A DNA stretch of 64,000 nucleotides from NCBI GenBank assembly GCA_016617785.1, contig JADILM010000002.1, positions 1,612,001-1,676,000 on the forward strand. The letters run 5' to 3'. This DNA is from Sporobolomyces roseus. Lineage: Eukaryota; Basidiomycota; Microbotryomycetes; Sporidiobolales; Sporidiobolaceae. The notes beneath the pieces are model-generated. The model did no database searches, had not been told where the DNA came from, and worked only from the letters and a program-made list of their open reading frames with translations. Each line of letters begins with the position of its first letter. Positions within the stretch are counted from its first letter, which is position 1. Both the position numbers and the translations under genes were made by a program. Below, one piece after another: positions 9,125 through 21,200 of the stretch.

Positions 9125-12120
9125 TCAAAGCTTGACGGGTCCGTTCCAAATGGGCTCGATGTTCCTGTAAAAGAGGTGAGAAGACGTGAGTATGGAATCG
9201 AGAAGATGAAGCGGCAGAGAGAGAAGGGAAAAGCTTACTCGTCACCAGTGAAATCGTTTGAACCAGGAGTGGTTTCATCCGCGTACAACCTCCCATACTC
9301 CAACATAAGCCTACTCTCCACACCGTTCATCATCAGCTCGCGCTCACAGGCAGGTTACAGAGAGGAGAAGGGAGAACGAACCTGAACTGATAAGCCTCCA
9401 AATCTGCCCATCTATAACATTCTTTCACCCATTCTTTTCCAGCTGTAGCAATCTCTTTACCGAGTTGATCGTGCGCTCCTTCTCCGTTGACTCCACCGCG
9501 GAAGAAGGCCATGATGTCCCACATATCAGAGTAATCGACCTGAACGAAACAAACTGAGTCAGCTATCAGACAAGGAGAGGAGGGAGAGAATGAGGCATAC
9601 CTGCATAGGAATGAAGTGAAGCCAAGCTGTAGGAAGAAAGAAATGTCAGTATGGGGGGACGGACGAGAGAGCCGCGAGTAAGGCATACGAATCGCCCAAT
9701 CCTGCGAGCACACCAGGCGTCAAGATCAGCTCGAACTCGACCAACGAGATCATGAGAATCGCCAACTCACGGTCCAGAACTCTCGGAAGATAGTAGCTTT
9801 TACGACAGCAGCATTCGACCTATCCAATCGAGAGTTGTCAGCCTTTCTCCCTTGCGAAAAGACGGAAGAAAGCGTACAGCATCAAACGACGGAATCGACC
9901 TGACCAACTGTTCCCATCGACATCTACAAGAAGAGTGAGATCAGCACGGAGCACAACAAGCAGAGGATGAGGTAGAGAACCTACCTAGAACGTATTTGTA
10001 GAGAGAAGCGCGATCAAACGAGATCCTCTTGTCGTAACCTTGGAACACCTCGTACATCAAATCGCAAGTTCCATCTTCCCTCACGCACTGAACCGGAGGT
10101 CCAACCATTCCCGTATCGAAGAACAAAGGGTTCGCACGATAATTCGGAACCTCGACACTCCTCATAACATCGTTTTCATCCGTTATCGTTATATTCCTCA
10201 TCCCATCCTCCTGATGACTCAACAAATGCAATCGAGCACGCTGTGTTGTCTTCCAAGGAGTGTTCTTCTCCCATAAAGGTCCCGAAGTTTGTCCCCTCCA
10301 TTGAAGTGCCGTGAAAGGTCTCTCTTCCCAAGTCGGATCATGCCTCATTTCCAACTCCAACTGCTCGACGATCAGAGCGTGAACGTCTCCGAATGTCGTT
10401 TGTACTCCAGGAGTGAACATGGGAAGGACTTGAGTAGGGTGATGAGCGAACACCCACGAAGTCGTAGCGTGAGTGTGTCGGTAATGAGGAGCTTCGCACA
10501 CGTTCATGTAGTGCTTGAAATCTCCAATGACCGAACCGATTGAACCTTCGACCAAGGGGATCATCTCGAGACCAGTAGCTTCGAGTCCTCCGTGATAACC
10601 GTAGTGTTCGAAACCGAGGATTCGAGCGGGAGATCCGGGAGGACAGAAAACTGGCATTCCCCATTGAGGGAAAGGTCCTTTCTCTTTCGGCCAGAACGGA
10701 GGTTCCGCATCGTCGTCGTCTGTATCGTATCGAGGAGTGTTAGCTCAACTGGGATAGGGAGCGGGTTTCGAGAGAATGCGTACATTTCCCTTGTCTCGCC
10801 AAATCCTCCAACCTGATCCTCTCTTCGGCAGCCACTCCAATCCTAGCTCCATCATGACCATTGTAAACGATCTTCATATCCGGCAAGTACCTCGCGAACC
10901 TCTCAATCAACTTGACGACCCCTTTCGCCCGATCATGTTCCGCCAATTGTCCTTCTCGTATCGGTCTCCCTCGATCTATCCGAATAATCCAGGTCGTGTC
11001 GAAGGTCGATTGCTCTGCGAGATGGTCGACTCGTTTCCGGAAGATTGTAGGAGGGAAAGCTCGGTACATGAGGAGATCTTCGTTGATGAGGTCGAATTCG
11101 TCGATCAATAAAACTTTGTGAGCTTTCGCGAATGCGTACCTGTCAGCTCCAAGGGGACATCATCAGCACTACACAAAGAGAATGTCATAAAATCATTCGA
11201 ACTGACCATCGATCGAAACCTTTTGGAGGTCTCCTCCCGTTTCTTCTCTTGTACTCCCTCACTGCCTCTGCGAACGTCTTACTCTGTCTCGCCTTCAATT
11301 GCCTCCACTGTTCCTTAGCTTTCGCCATCATCGCCGGTATCGGATGAGGTTTCCCTTCTTCCAACGGTATCCTCCCGTCCCTTCCCACCGAAGGAATCTC
11401 TTCCAATCTGATTAAAGGTTTCTGTTTCCTCCCATTCATCCCTCCCGATCTCCCTACTTTCCCATTCACACTCCCACCAGATCCACCTCCCATCAAGTTA
11501 TCAGTTCCCAATCCAAACCCTTTCCCTGAACCCCACTTGACGGCATCTGCCGCTCTTTGAGGAATATAAGGTCCGACCGCTCCTTTCACTCTGCTCGTAA
11601 CCCTCTGACTTGACTCCGAGGATGATGTCGAGAGGTAGATGAAGAAGAATACGATGAATCCTACGACAGGGTACAGCGGTTTCCTCGAAATAATGTAAAG
11701 AGGTCGAATAATCAAGTTTCTCAAAACTGAGATGACATTCGAAGGGTTCGCGACTGGAGGTAAGTCGGAATAGAAAGGTCGAGGGGAAGGTTGTCCTGCT
11801 GAATGAGTCGTGTTTGATCCCGCTCCAGGTCTGGTACCATAAGTAGGTAAAGTCGCTTTTGAACTCCTTCGATCCCTCGAACTATTCCTACTAAACCATT
11901 TCCCCAACAATGAAGCGCTCGACGAGTCGATATTCGGAGAGTGATCGTTCGAGTCTTTCCGAGAGTGTCGATTCGAGGAAGGAGTTGAACCATTCATGCG
12001 AGGAGATGAAGCGATTCTCGGAGAAGGAGGTTCACCAATTCGAGGAGATACGGGAGGAGGGAGATGGTGATCAGTTCTACTTGAGGTTGAGTTGACTAGG
12101 AGTGCTATACGAGGTAGCAT
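9125..12120 (-). CDS. GT90 (CAP10-like) glycosyltransferase, paralogue 1
   Basis: Golgi-type glycosyltransferase of family GT90, the family of the cryptococcal CAP10 capsule protein and beta-1,2-xylosyltransferase Cxt1. It has a Ser-rich cytosolic N-terminus and a membrane anchor (PLYPVVGFIVFFFIYL). A stem follows with GRRPPKGFDRW. The catalytic region contains FTALQWRGQTSGPLW, ARLHLLSHQEDG and SFDRASLYKYVLDVDGN, then SWSGRFRRLM and VDYSDMWDIMAFFRGG. About nine introns are inferred; all joins keep frame. The ATG at 12120 is chosen, but the frame stays open upstream to an ATG at 12348. The end is ambiguous. A canonical intron (GTAAGC to TTTACAG) gives the tail DENIEPIWNGPVKL and a stop at 9125; without it the frame stops at TAA 9235-9237. 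Donor and acceptor sugars are unknown. Confidence 0.88.
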
Positions 12121-12652
12121 ACAAAGGGGATCAGCGTTGGAAGATGTGGAGAAAAGAGAGAGGTTAAAACTAACTGTGATCTGCGATTGCAGCAGAAGGT
12201 CTCCTCCCGGCTGAAGTGATAGGTAATTCCATTGAGTATCCCCTCTACCCCTTACTAGCGCCCTATTGCGAATTGACACTCTGAGAAAAAGTCCAGAGCC
12301 GACTCGTGAATATTGAATTCCGAAAGGTTGGAAGTCCGGTAGATCCAATTCGATCAGAGTGGTGCCCGCACTTCCGATTGAAGTGCTTGATGTCTGTGTT
12401 GGCGATTGAGCGAGTTGAGTGCGGTTTGAGGGAAGCGAGAAGATCGACCGTTGGGTACCGTTGCTCGCTGCTTCCGAATATTATCGCATTTGGGAAACTT
12501 TATTTCTTCGCAAAGTGATCGAGAACTCTCTCTGCTCCCGGACCAACTTCAGCTCGTCTCGCAAAGTGAACATCACCGACAGCAGTTCAGAGAAAGAGAT
12601 AAAGCACTACGAGATTTCAGTAAAAAGTTCATCTTCGCAAAAAAAGCATCGT
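12121..12652. other. Intergenic between two minus-strand genes
   Basis: This is the upstream region of the first GT90 gene and the 3' flank of the coiled-coil gene. A frame in line with the GT90 CDS stays open through 12121-12348, so part of it may be coding if translation starts at the upstream ATG. The rest has no supported gene. Confidence 0.5.
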
Positions 12653-14935
12653 TTATTCTTTCGTCTCTTCTTGAACGTTCTCATCCACGTTCTCTCGCTG
12701 CTCCGTCCTGATCGTATCTCCGTTCGATCTCTCACGTTCCCATTCCTCTTTCTCCCTCTCGAGTTCCTCAACCCTCTCCTCGAATTCCCTCAAATCCCTA
12801 ATCAATCCCTTCCTCTTCTCTTTCTCCCACCCCTCCTTTTCCTTCAACTCACATTTCTCCCTCGCCAACTCATCGCAAACTTCTCCCAACTCCCTCATTT
12901 CCTCCCTCAATCCATTCCTTTCCCTCTCACCCTCCCTCACCCGCTCACTCAATTCAAGAATCACTGAATCACGTTCGACGACTTCTGAAGTCAAGCGAGA
13001 GACTTCACGACGGAGGTAAGAGATTTCGGTACCTGATGAAGAGAGGCGGGAGGGTAGGCCAAAGTGCGATAAGGGCAAGGAGGAGGATAAAGCAGTCGAA
13101 ATTAATTCGTGGAGGTGTGAAGTCAGGCCGGGGAGTGTGAGGGGTACGAGTCGGTGGGAGGGAGGTGCGGCGCGTGGAGCGGGGCGGAGGTGTGGGTCGA
13201 GAGTAGCGGAGAGAAGTTTAGGAGCTCGAGAGGTAGGGTTTGAGCAAGGTTTGAGAGTCGAAGTTGGGGCGGCGGGTTCAGTCAAAGTCGCAAAGGGGAA
13301 TTGGGGAGGAACGATGAAAGCGTTTGATTGAGGCTTGAGGGATTGGGAAGGGAGGAACTCGCGAGGACAAGCGAAGTCAGTCGGATCTGCGAGAGCACCT
13401 AGATCGAGAGATCCGATCGAAGAGGCAGAGGAGGAACTGTGAGATTGGATTCAATGACTCAGTCACATTCTAACGGACGGAACCCGGTCTGAAGCAACGA
13501 GTAGAAAGACTCACGGGATCTGTCTCAAATCATCTCCAATCCTATCATTCCCCGCCTCATCCCTTTCTTCTTCCTCGTTCTCGTCGACCATCGTTCTATC
13601 CTCATCTCTACCCCCCTCCCTCTCATCCTGTTCCATTCCCCTCTCTTCACCTAAACCCGCAAACTCGTGATCGAAATCCCCGAACCCTTCAATAACCTCC
13701 TCCAGTTCTCTCCTCGCCTCTTCGCTCAACGTTTGTCTCCCCGAACTCTTCTCCCGTATTTCGTCCTCTTCAGGTAACTCGTTCCTCTCGGGTGAAGACC
13801 CAGAATTTCGAATCCTCTCTGCCATTTCCGATGGTAAATCGAACGAATTCGACGAGGAAGGGAAAGATGGGAGATCTCCGATAGGTCGAGGGTTCGAGAG
13901 AGCTGGACGAAAAGGTGATGGTTTGGGGAGTGGGTTTTGAGGGGGAGATGGTCGGAAAGGGGAGGTGTTGAGCTTGCGAGGGGAAGATAGGAGTGGTTGA
14001 CGAGCCGGGGAGTGTCGGATCGGGGAAGGTGAGCGAGATTGAATTGCGGTGGTTGGGCAGATCTCGTTGTTTAGGGAATGGGGAGGGGAAAGTGAGGGTT
14101 CACGAGAGGTACTGATTGGATTCCCATCCTCGTCGACTTCGGGCATGTAGAAAATGACTTCTTCAGCTGCACTCTTCTTCTTCTGTTGTTTGCGAGGTGG
14201 AGAATGAGAGGGAACAGGAACGGGTTCTTTGAGAACTTCTGGTTGAGATTGGGTTCGTTTCTTCTTCTTCTTTGGAGGTTCCGATTGATGCTGCTCGACT
14301 TGATCAGCGACTTCGAGAGGAGGTGAGTCTGATTTGGGAGGACGTTGACGCTCGTGAGGTTCGGAAGAATCAGCCTTGATTTCGCTCGAAGGAGTTTCAT
14401 CACTTTTGATATTGTATCTGAACTGTTCGAGTTTCTCCTTGATACGATTCGCTGAGTTGGTTCTCTTCGGTTCTGGTTCTTGTTCTGTCGAGTGAGAGTG
14501 AGAAGGCGAGGTTGATCGTTTGCGTTTCGAGGTAGAGGGTTTCGTCGATTTGACGATTCTAGTGATCTCCTTGTCCTTTTCCTTGTCCTTTGGTTTCCCT
14601 TTCCCTTTATCTTTACTCGTCGTTCTCTTTACCGTCTTCTTCTCTTGAATAGGAGCAGTCTCTGTTTCTGATTCGAGTTGATCTATTTGACTTGACCTCT
14701 GTTTCAAAGGGACGACCTTCTTCTTGCTAGCAGCTGTTGACATAGTCTTCTTCTTTGTAGTTGCCTTGATTGCAGGCTTTAATCCGAATTGGTTCTTGAG
14801 TGGTTGGCGAGTGAGGGGGTCCCACAACTCTTCGCTGAAATAGAACTGATCCGTGTTAGGTAAAGGGAGAGTGAAATTGGATAGAATAGGTAGCTGGGAT
14901 CTCGGTCTGGGTAACTTGACGTCGATAGCCTGCAT
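12653..14935 (-). CDS. Unrecognised nuclear-type basic protein with C-terminal coiled coil
   Basis: No family is recognised. The protein starts MQAIDVKLPRPRSQLP and includes a compact motif, FYFSEELWDPLTRQPLKNQF. A very Lys-rich region follows, with several likely nuclear localisation signals (KPSTSKRKRS, PPKKKKKRTQS). Then come Ser/Pro-rich repeats of the SPS/SPIRHSP type and an acidic segment. One intron (GTGAGT near 13513, acceptor CTCACAG near 13440) leads to a second exon. The last 120 residues form a long Glu/Arg/Lys heptad-like coiled coil ending at the TAA at 12653-12655. An in-frame ATG directly followed by a GTAAGA donor sits at 14993-14995, so a start-codon exon or a leader intron is possible. 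Composition suggests a chromatin or nuclear scaffold protein, as inference only. It is divergent from the EST1-like gene. Confidence 0.75.
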
Positions 14936-15150
14936 AAGCTAGATTGGGAGTGAGAGAGAGGAAGGAAAGAGAGAGAGAGAGTTGATTCTTACCATATCGC
15001 TTCAATCGACTAGAGGCACTCTTGAATACATCAGGAGATATGTCTAGTATCTGAACAAGGTCTAGCTATCATCCTCGAGCAAGAACAGGTCGACTTTCGC
15101 CCTTCTTTCTTCCTTGAGATCGACTACATCATTGCAACTCAATATCGACG

Positions 15151-18100
15151 ATGCAGCCTCTAAACCAGCGTGAATCGAGTAGGAGTAGGACTAGTAACCC
15201 TAGAACAGCGTAAGCCCCATCTCTCTCCCTCGTACTCAAGTGCGATCGCTCAATAAACAAAGCCCTTTCTCTCCATCTCTAATATTCCCCATCTCACCAA
15301 ACAGACAAGCAAAGGGACTCGCATTGGAACTCAAGAACTTATTGAAAGTCAACGAACCATGGGATCGTCAAGTCGAGATACAACGTGATGCGTTCGTCCT
15401 TCTCTTCCTCTCTTCATTTTCCTCTCTTAATCCGCTCGAACTCACTCTCCATCTCTCTGTAGTACCCGCAAAGCTTACCTCAAGATAATCTTCTCTTCCC
15501 CATCCCTTACCGCTTCTTCTCTCGCCCTCCCCTCTTCTTCAACCTCCCGTTCTTCCCTCCTTCACTCAGCATCGAATTCTCAATCCCTCGAAGCGCTCAA
15601 CCTATTATGGCTCGATACTTCCCACCTCATCATCTCCCTCTACCGTTCGAAATTATCCAAACTTGAGAAAGCGATTGCCGAGAACCCCAAACCACCTAGA
15701 AAAGATCGGGACCGGAGAGGAGGTAACGATGGGGATGTTCAGCTCGCTTCTCAAAGAGAGAATCCAGCGGTCGGACCAGTAGCGAAAAGGAAGTTGTTGG
15801 AAAGGTTTCAAGCGTTCTTGGGGAAAGAAGAAGAATTTTGGAGAATCTTGGTTAATCGACTCTCATCCCGTTTGACACCACTCGAACAAATCGAACTAAG
15901 GCCACTAGGAATCATTCCCACTCAATATGACGATATCAACACGACTTCTCAACCAGAAGAGGTGGACGTGGGTGAAGAGGAGAAGAAGAAAATGAGGTTG
16001 GAAATTTTACCGTTGGTGTTCAAGGGTTTGATTTGTTTTGGGGATTTGAATAGGTACATCGAGTATCATAATGATGTACCGATTGCAATGGCTGCTTCAG
16101 GGGGAGGAGGAGGGGGGAGAGGTGGAAGAAGGGGAAAGAAGAATGCTATGGGACAAAAGGGAGGTCAGCAAGTCGCAGTCAAGTTGTATACGAAAGCTGC
16201 TGAATGCTACAGACAAGCAAACTTGCTCTTACCTGAGGATGGTGCGTTCCTTTCTTCGCTCAATCTACCTCTTTCGGGATGGCAACTGAATTTGCGAATT
16301 CGGAGGAATCACAGGTAACTCTCATAATCAGTTAGCGGTCCTCTCACAATACACCTCGGAACCCCTCTCTTCGATCTATCACTACTATCGAGCCTTGACC
16401 ACCAAGAACCCATTCAAAACGGCTACTAAGAATTTAGAAATCGCTTTTGGGAAGAGTATCAAGAGGTACTTTGAGGAGGGAGGGAAGGATGCGAAGAATG
16501 GGGAGGAGAGACAGACGTTTGGAGAGGCGTTCATCGTGTTACATGGATTGTTCTACACAAAGACTAGGTGAGCAGCATCTAACGGAATTCGCTCCCGAAC
16601 GAGGCTGATTTCTTTGAGTGTTGTTTCCAGATTATCGGAGCTATCGAGCATCTCTGCGAAAGTGGACAGGTCGTTCGAGTATTGTACGAGAGAGAGGATG
16701 ATCACTTCGGATGGAGTACTCAAGATCGTAGTGACGGCTTTGGCCGCTCTCTGGCATGCCCGTCTGGCTCGATCAAAGATCCTTAACGGTACGTCGTTCT
16801 CGAGCATTCGATCGATAGTCTGAACTGATCGTATGTCTTCGATGTCGTGTACAGACAACTCTGCTCTGAACCTTTCACGAACCAAAACGACTTCTCTCGT
16901 CGACTCGACCACCGCCGCTCCCCTTTCTCCCTCCGTCCCAAAACCCGCCGAAACCGGTCCAAAACTCGAACCTCACATTCTCCTTCACGTCTTACATCTC
17001 TACACGACACTCCTTTCTCTTTCCTCGATCGAAACGAATGAACTCTACTCGTCAAACCTAGAATCCCTTTCCTCCTCTTCCTCTTCCCAAGTTCCTCTCA
17101 ATTCAAACATCTCCGCAGTCCTCCGAAGATCGATCCCTGCGCTGAGAATATTGGGGAGATGGCTGAAAGGTAACTTGGAGTATATCGACAAGATTGAAAA
17201 GCGGGTCGAAGAGAAAGAGAGGAAGAGGTTGAAGAGGAAATTGAGGACGAGTGGTGGAAGTAGTATGGACAAGAGTAGTCAGGAGGAAGCACAAAGGAGT
17301 TTCGAATCGAGTGGTGGCAAATCCGAGGAGGATGGAACTCCAATCGTTGGAACTCAGGAAATTGGCTCTGCGATCGACAAGTTTTGGACGGCGTTCGCGG
17401 ATTACTCGAATTCGATCAAACTTGCGTTCCCGAGTGGAGAAGAGGGATTGCCGGTGTTGGAGGAAGGAAATTGGTTGGAGGAGGATGTCGAATGTTTGGG
17501 ATTCGCACCTTTGAGACAGAGAGGAGGAGGGGGAGGATTGAGTGCGAAAGAAGGTGCTAGAAGAGTGGGAAGGGATGTACACCCGAATCAGGAGGTATTG
17601 ATGAGGGTTGAAGAGGGACGAAGGTTAGCAGACGAAATTGCGGAATCACCTGTGAGTCGCTGGATTTCCTTCAGTTCTTCCCTGTGCCGAGCTGAGTGCA
17701 TCCCAAATTGCGTCTCACAGACTTCGAGGATTGCCCTCGTCGACGGTGCTTTCGTCTTCGTACCGAAAGGAACTGAACTACCCGTTGCGGTCGAGGAGGA
17801 GATCGATACTGAAGAACCGCTCAGAGATGTGGAAGCAGTAGATGACGATCAGGAGGAGGAAGGAGAAGACGACCAGGAGCCAGAGGAGGACTCGGAAATG
17901 CGAGATCACTCTACTGAAGATGATCCAGTCGATCGAGCGATGAGACTGGTTGGAGCTGCAGACGAGCTGGATATGGAAGATGAGGATGACGACGACGAAG
18001 AAGAGCAGATCGTGTTTAGTGGGAGTCGACAATCTTCGCAGCCTCCTGCTGTTGTAGCTCCTCCTCCAGTTCAGACTTCGTGCGTTGAATTTCCCTTTTC

Positions 18101-18959
18101 ATCACTTCTGAGCAGAGGCATTGATGTCCGAAGGTTTCCCTACAACAGCGCGCCTCCCGGGTTTCCTTCACGGCAAGGTAGCTTCTCAGCTCGTAACTCG
18201 AACTCTCCCTTGACCGCCGCCGATCTTCGTCAACAACTCTTCGCACCGAATCCTCTCCCCGCTCAACCTTCTTTCCAATCACCTGCTGCCGCTACTCCTC
18301 CTCGCGCTCCCTCTCAACCTCCTACTTCACATCACATCTCGCCCTCCCTCTTCGTCCCTTCGACAGGAAGTCCCTCTTCGTCCTCGATCCCCTCGATTTG
18401 GGGTGCTCCTCCCCCTCAATCCCACTCTCAACCTCATCCTCACCCTCACTCGAATCTCTCCGGTCCTTCGCTTTTTCCACCGAATCATCAGCAACCCATG
18501 ACCCCTCATTCCTTCGAATCGATTCCCAACCTAACCCACTCCTCTCTCGCAGCTCACCAATTCGGTTGGCAAGGCGGCAACTCTCTCCCTCCACCCCCAC
18601 ATTCTTCGGCTCAACCTCCTTCGATCCCACCTACCCAACTCTTTGGTGGTCACCCAGCTTTCGCACTCCCTCACGCTCCAATGAGCGTCACGAACACGAG
18701 TTCACGTTCCTACTCTCAACCGAACGATTCACCTTATCAACATCAATCACCTCATCATCGTTTACCGCCTCCTCCGGGGCTCTCTACGGCTCACGTAGGT
18801 CTCAGTCCAGCTCCGATGCCGATGAGGATGAATTCGAATGGTGTGGGACAGAATGGAGCTGGGTTCGGGTTCGCTTTACCTCCACCGAGGGAAGCGGGAG
18901 GTTGGCCAGCTCATCTAGCTCATCTAGGTGGGATGAATCAGGGGAGAGGAACGGGATGA
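15151..18959 (+). CDS. EST1/SMG7-like protein (14-3-3-like, TPR)
   Basis: Member of the EST1/SMG5-7/Ebs1 family, whose members act in telomerase recruitment or nonsense-mediated mRNA decay. The start is MQPLNQRESSRSRTS. A short first exon joins AKGLALELKNLLKVNEPWDR, the N-terminal EST1 helix. The hallmark TPR segment is split by an intron: CYRQANLLLPEDG then NSHNQLAVLSQYTSEPLSS, followed by IYHYYRALTTKNPFKTATKN. The downstream EST1 DNA/RNA-binding-like region contains LHVLHLYTTLLSLSS and ALRILGRWLKGNLEYI. An acidic stretch (about 17790-18010) follows, then a Pro/Ser/His-rich tail ending GGMNQGRGTG at 18959. A Gly-rich insertion (SGGGGGGRGGRRGKK) sits between helices. With the long C-terminal tail it looks closer to SMG7 than to yeast Est1; this is inference. 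Confidence 0.85.
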
Positions 18960-19385
18960 GGAATCAGAAGCTGGCGAATGAACATAGGATTTCGATAGTA
19001 ACGGAACTTTGCTTTGGAGGGTCCGCCTCAGGCATACAGGTCTGCCCTTAACATGACGACGTTACTAGCTGAGGGCGTGGGCAAGCAGGAGGAGAAGAGG
19101 AGCAAGGTAAAGGAGGTAGGAGACAGATCATGAAAATTGCGAGGAGGAAATTGATCGAGTCTCGTGAGTGAGTAGCTGAGAATGCAAACTAAGTCGCGAT
19201 ATTCTCCTCTCTGTCTTTGTCTCTTGAGTACTTGGATTGAGGTGAATATGTGAGAGGCAGAACGGAGTAGATGATTCGAACAGACAACAAAAAGCTACGG
19301 GAAAACGACACAAACTTCGAACAGATGAAGTAAACCGACGTGGAGATTAAACAATCTCGGAGCACAGCGAGGTAGACTTGACGAC
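18960..19385. other. Convergent 3' flanks
   Basis: The stretch lies between the ends of the EST1-like gene and the MOSC gene. I see purine-rich segments and no frame with coding character. It is probably the 3' UTRs of both genes. Confidence 0.6.
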
Positions 19386-20882
19386 TTAATCTCTATCCTC
19401 GTTCCTGATATATCCGCCATCGTCTTCCCTCGGGTACTGATCTAACACCTCAACCAGGTCTCCGACTCTGATCTGACCATCTGTGCTCACCCACTCGACC
19501 TCATCAGCGTTCCTCCATCTCGCGCAGAGAGAGAGATGGCGGAACATACGTTTCTTCCTCGGACTACTCAACACCCCAAAACAAACTTTAGCACTACTCT
19601 GTTTACTAACTTTCCTATCCTTCATCACCGCATCGGGTAACAATTTGTCCCTCTTCCCATTACTAGGATCCACACTAGGTAACATACACCTCGCACATCT
19701 GAAACAAACCTCAATCTCTTCGTCCTGACCGATTCGAACGAGTTTCCATCCGTCCTCTTCGAATGGAGTTTGGGTGCCGGACAGAAGAATGTTGGGTCGG
19801 AACCGAGTCGCTTCGAGACCACCGAGGGAGGAAATGGCGCTGGGTGACCACCGAGATGCGTTGAATTCTTTCGACGAGGAAACGGAGGGGATACGTGAGG
19901 TCAATTCGCTAGACGATAGAAGTTGTTCAGTGTGAAGCAGCAAGGGGATGAGGGGAGTAGAGGGGCCATACGATAGCGAAGTAGTAGTCGCGATCAGCAT
20001 CGAATAGAAATCTGCGAATCCCAACGTGGGATCCAAATTTTCAGAATGCAATACTCCTGGAACCTCTTGAACGCTTCGTTTCGTTCTGCGATTGAGGGCA
20101 GAGAACGTGTGAGCGAGATGAGTGAATAAGTAAGGCGAAATTGAGGAGACTCACAATCCTTTTCGAATAAGCAGGACTCGTTTCCCCATGAATTCACTCA
20201 GAGCATCCAACATTTCCTCTGATCCTACCGAGTAACCATCTTGAGGATCTGAACCCCATACAACAAAGTCATGATCGAGACTCGGATCGTTCTCTGGATC
20301 TTTGAGATAGGTAGAAGGGTGTGCGAGAGGTACGACTGAGAAAGTTCGTGAGGGTGCAGAGTCGGAGCTGGAGGAGGAAGGGACTGAGATATCGAGCGTT
20401 TGCGTCGCGTGATTGATGACGGGATGGATCAGGACCATCTAGGGGAGACGAGAAGGGGATGGGTGAGTCAAGTTTGACGAGTGAGAGGAAAGATTGCGAG
20501 ACTCACTTTGGGAACTGTTCGTGCGGTGAGAAAGGTGTGCGTGTTGGCGTCGACTAGCATCCATTGTCGATCGAACTAGATCGAGGAAAGCTTCAATTGG
20601 CGAATGAAGAGCCGAAGAGAGACGAGGAAGAGTACCTCTAACCCTTCTGATCCATAATCTGACTCTTGTAATTGGGTTCCTCGACAGCTCTGAATGAAGC
20701 GAATTTAGTGACAGCCGACAGTGAATTGGATTCCGTTGCGACTGACCTTGATAGGGTAGACTGTGAGAGAGAAACGAGGCGATCAGTAATCGGAAGGTGT
20801 GAGGGGAAAAGTAAAGAAGAAACTGACCCCAGAGCTGTTCTACCTTGATCTGAGGTTTCTTTGAGCCGAAAAGATTCCACAT
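19386..20882 (-). CDS. MOSC-domain protein, mARC-type molybdoenzyme
   Basis: Resembles the mitochondrial amidoxime-reducing component (mARC), a molybdenum-cofactor enzyme that reduces N-hydroxylated compounds using cytochrome b5. Starting at 20882 (MWNLFGSKKPQIKVEQ), small exons join to give the MOSC N-terminal barrel. Visible parts are LWVYPIKSCRGTQLQESD, GSEGLEFDRQWMLVDANTHT and TARTVPKMVLIHPVI. The MOSC domain has LGGLEATRFRPNILLSG, then EIEVCFRCARCMLPSVDPSN; the Cys in RCMLP fits the family's Mo-ligand position. The C-terminus is DGQIRVGDLVEVLDQ. The same frame is open upstream to an ATG at 20993, which would add an Arg/hydrophobic leader that could be mitochondrial. Family is secure; substrate is not known. 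Confidence 0.88.
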
Positions 20883-21200
20883 ACGAAGCGAACGAAGCAG
20901 TAGAGATGAGAATTGAGGGATGAAAGGGAAAGTCAAGCGGTGAAATCGCTCCCTGCAGAAATTTGGGAGAGGAGAGAGAGGGAGAAGGAGCATTCGACTT
21001 TCCTCCCCGTTCGGTACCTCTACAGATCTCGGGTAAACCTAGTTGCACTCTATAGAGTGTATATACCACTTACTGACCTTTGTCCTTGTCCTCCTCGCTC
21101 TTCTTCCACCTCAATTTCAACTCTTCTTCTCATCAACTTGAAATCACTTCTCCCACTCGACTCTCCCTTTCAAACTCCACCTTTCAACTCTCTCACAGCA
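20883..21200. promoter_or_regulatory. Divergent promoter between mARC-like and uL29 genes
   Basis: These 318 bases separate two divergent start codons. They include a pyrimidine-rich leader before the ribosomal protein ATG (TTTCAACTCTCTCACAGCA), typical of translation-related fungal genes. Part may be coding if the mARC-like gene uses its upstream ATG. Confidence 0.55.

Noticed and set aside
13137..13331. Plus-strand frame opposite the coiled-coil gene
   Set aside because: Arg/Gly-rich antisense shadow of a spliced coding exon.
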